Source: Streptomyces cinerochromogenes (GTDB taxonomy: Bacteria; Actinomycetota; Actinomycetes; Streptomycetales; Streptomycetaceae). Taken from it: a stretch of 64,000 bases of DNA. The notes under the pieces were generated by a model. That model was not told the origin of the DNA. It saw only the letters and a list, made by a program, of their open reading frames with translations, and made no database searches. A program made the translations under genes and the position numbers. The DNA is taken from positions 1-64,000 of the forward strand of contig NZ_BMRM01000030.1 of assembly GCF_014648635.1 (NCBI RefSeq), read 5' to 3'. Below, in pieces: positions 63,970 to 64,000 of this stretch. Each line of letters begins with the position of its first letter. The stretch's first letter is position 1.

Positions 63970-64000
63970 GCAGCAGGCTGGTCGGGGTCGGGGTCGGTCC
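63966..64000 (+). CDS. Start of a precorrin methyltransferase gene (partial)
   Basis: The first 11 codons after an ATGA overlap with cobB read MSSRLVGVGVGP before the window ends. GVGVGP is the start of the SAM-dependent corrin methyltransferase fold, and the position after cobB fits cobI (precorrin-2 C20-methyltransferase) or another cobalamin methyltransferase. The gene is cut at the window edge, so the exact identity is an inference. Confidence 0.75.
   Translation, partial: MSSRLVGVGVG

Overview
The window is ordinary chromosomal DNA of a Streptomyces species. GC content is very high (roughly 72%), GTG and TTG starts are common, and the gene set is diagnostic: a chaplin, an FHA-FHA-ABC transporter like those of other actinobacteria, a Gbn-type GATC-binding protein, PitH-type phosphate transport and an aerobic-type cobalamin cluster. 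From memory, the gene order matches the S. coelicolor segment of about SCO1790 to SCO1853 (chpE = SCO1800, fabI/fabG = SCO1814/1815, tyrS = SCO1818, gbn = SCO1839, pitH2 = SCO1845, cobN about SCO1849). I saw no prophage, insertion sequence, CRISPR array, tRNA gene or antibiotic gene cluster.

Layout. 0-1 kb: promoter and pre-16S leader of an rRNA operon running left off the window, preceded by an alkyladenine DNA glycosylase gene. 1-6.5 kb: Spo0M-like protein, PEBP protein, HNH endonuclease, SPFH plus NfeD membrane proteins, an ABC ATPase and a conserved hypothetical. 6.6-9.9 kb: chaplin ChpE, a NarL-type two-component pair, and an SDR gene, with a direct-repeat array between kinase and SDR. 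9.9-17.7 kb: queA, a lytic transglycosylase, a double-FHA ABC exporter, a 1.07-kb GC-rich repeat-filled gap, serB and a SixA phosphatase. 17.7-20.7 kb: small membrane proteins and an MFS transporter divergent from its FadR-type regulator. 20.9-29.4 kb: fabI/fabG (fatty acid synthesis), tldD/pmbA, tyrS, small membrane proteins, moaA. 29.5-33.3 kb: cation/acetate symporter plus its DUF485 partner, and a secreted subtilisin. 33.4-43.1 kb: metabolic genes (CoA-transferase with unusual domain order, alcohol dehydrogenase, VIT1 family, DnaQ/BRCT exonuclease, SURF1, GH15, SDR, enoyl-CoA hydratase). 43.2-51.8 kb: the GATC-binding protein, an ABC-F ATPase and several accessory enzymes. 51.9-53.5 kb: a phosphate transporter behind a PHO box. 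53.5-64 kb: a cobalamin riboswitch followed by cobD-cobQ-cobN-chlID-cobO-cobB-(cobI), each joined by 1- or 4-base overlaps.

Most genes are conserved core or near-core genes and nothing in the window demands a new defence or mobile system. The most informative non-coding signals are: a dense GATC cluster upstream of the gbn homologue; an array of CGTAGGT-type repeats between the sensor kinase and an SDR gene; a consensus rRNA promoter overlapping the end of the glycosylase gene; the PHO box; the B12 riboswitch; and several palindromes that look like operators.
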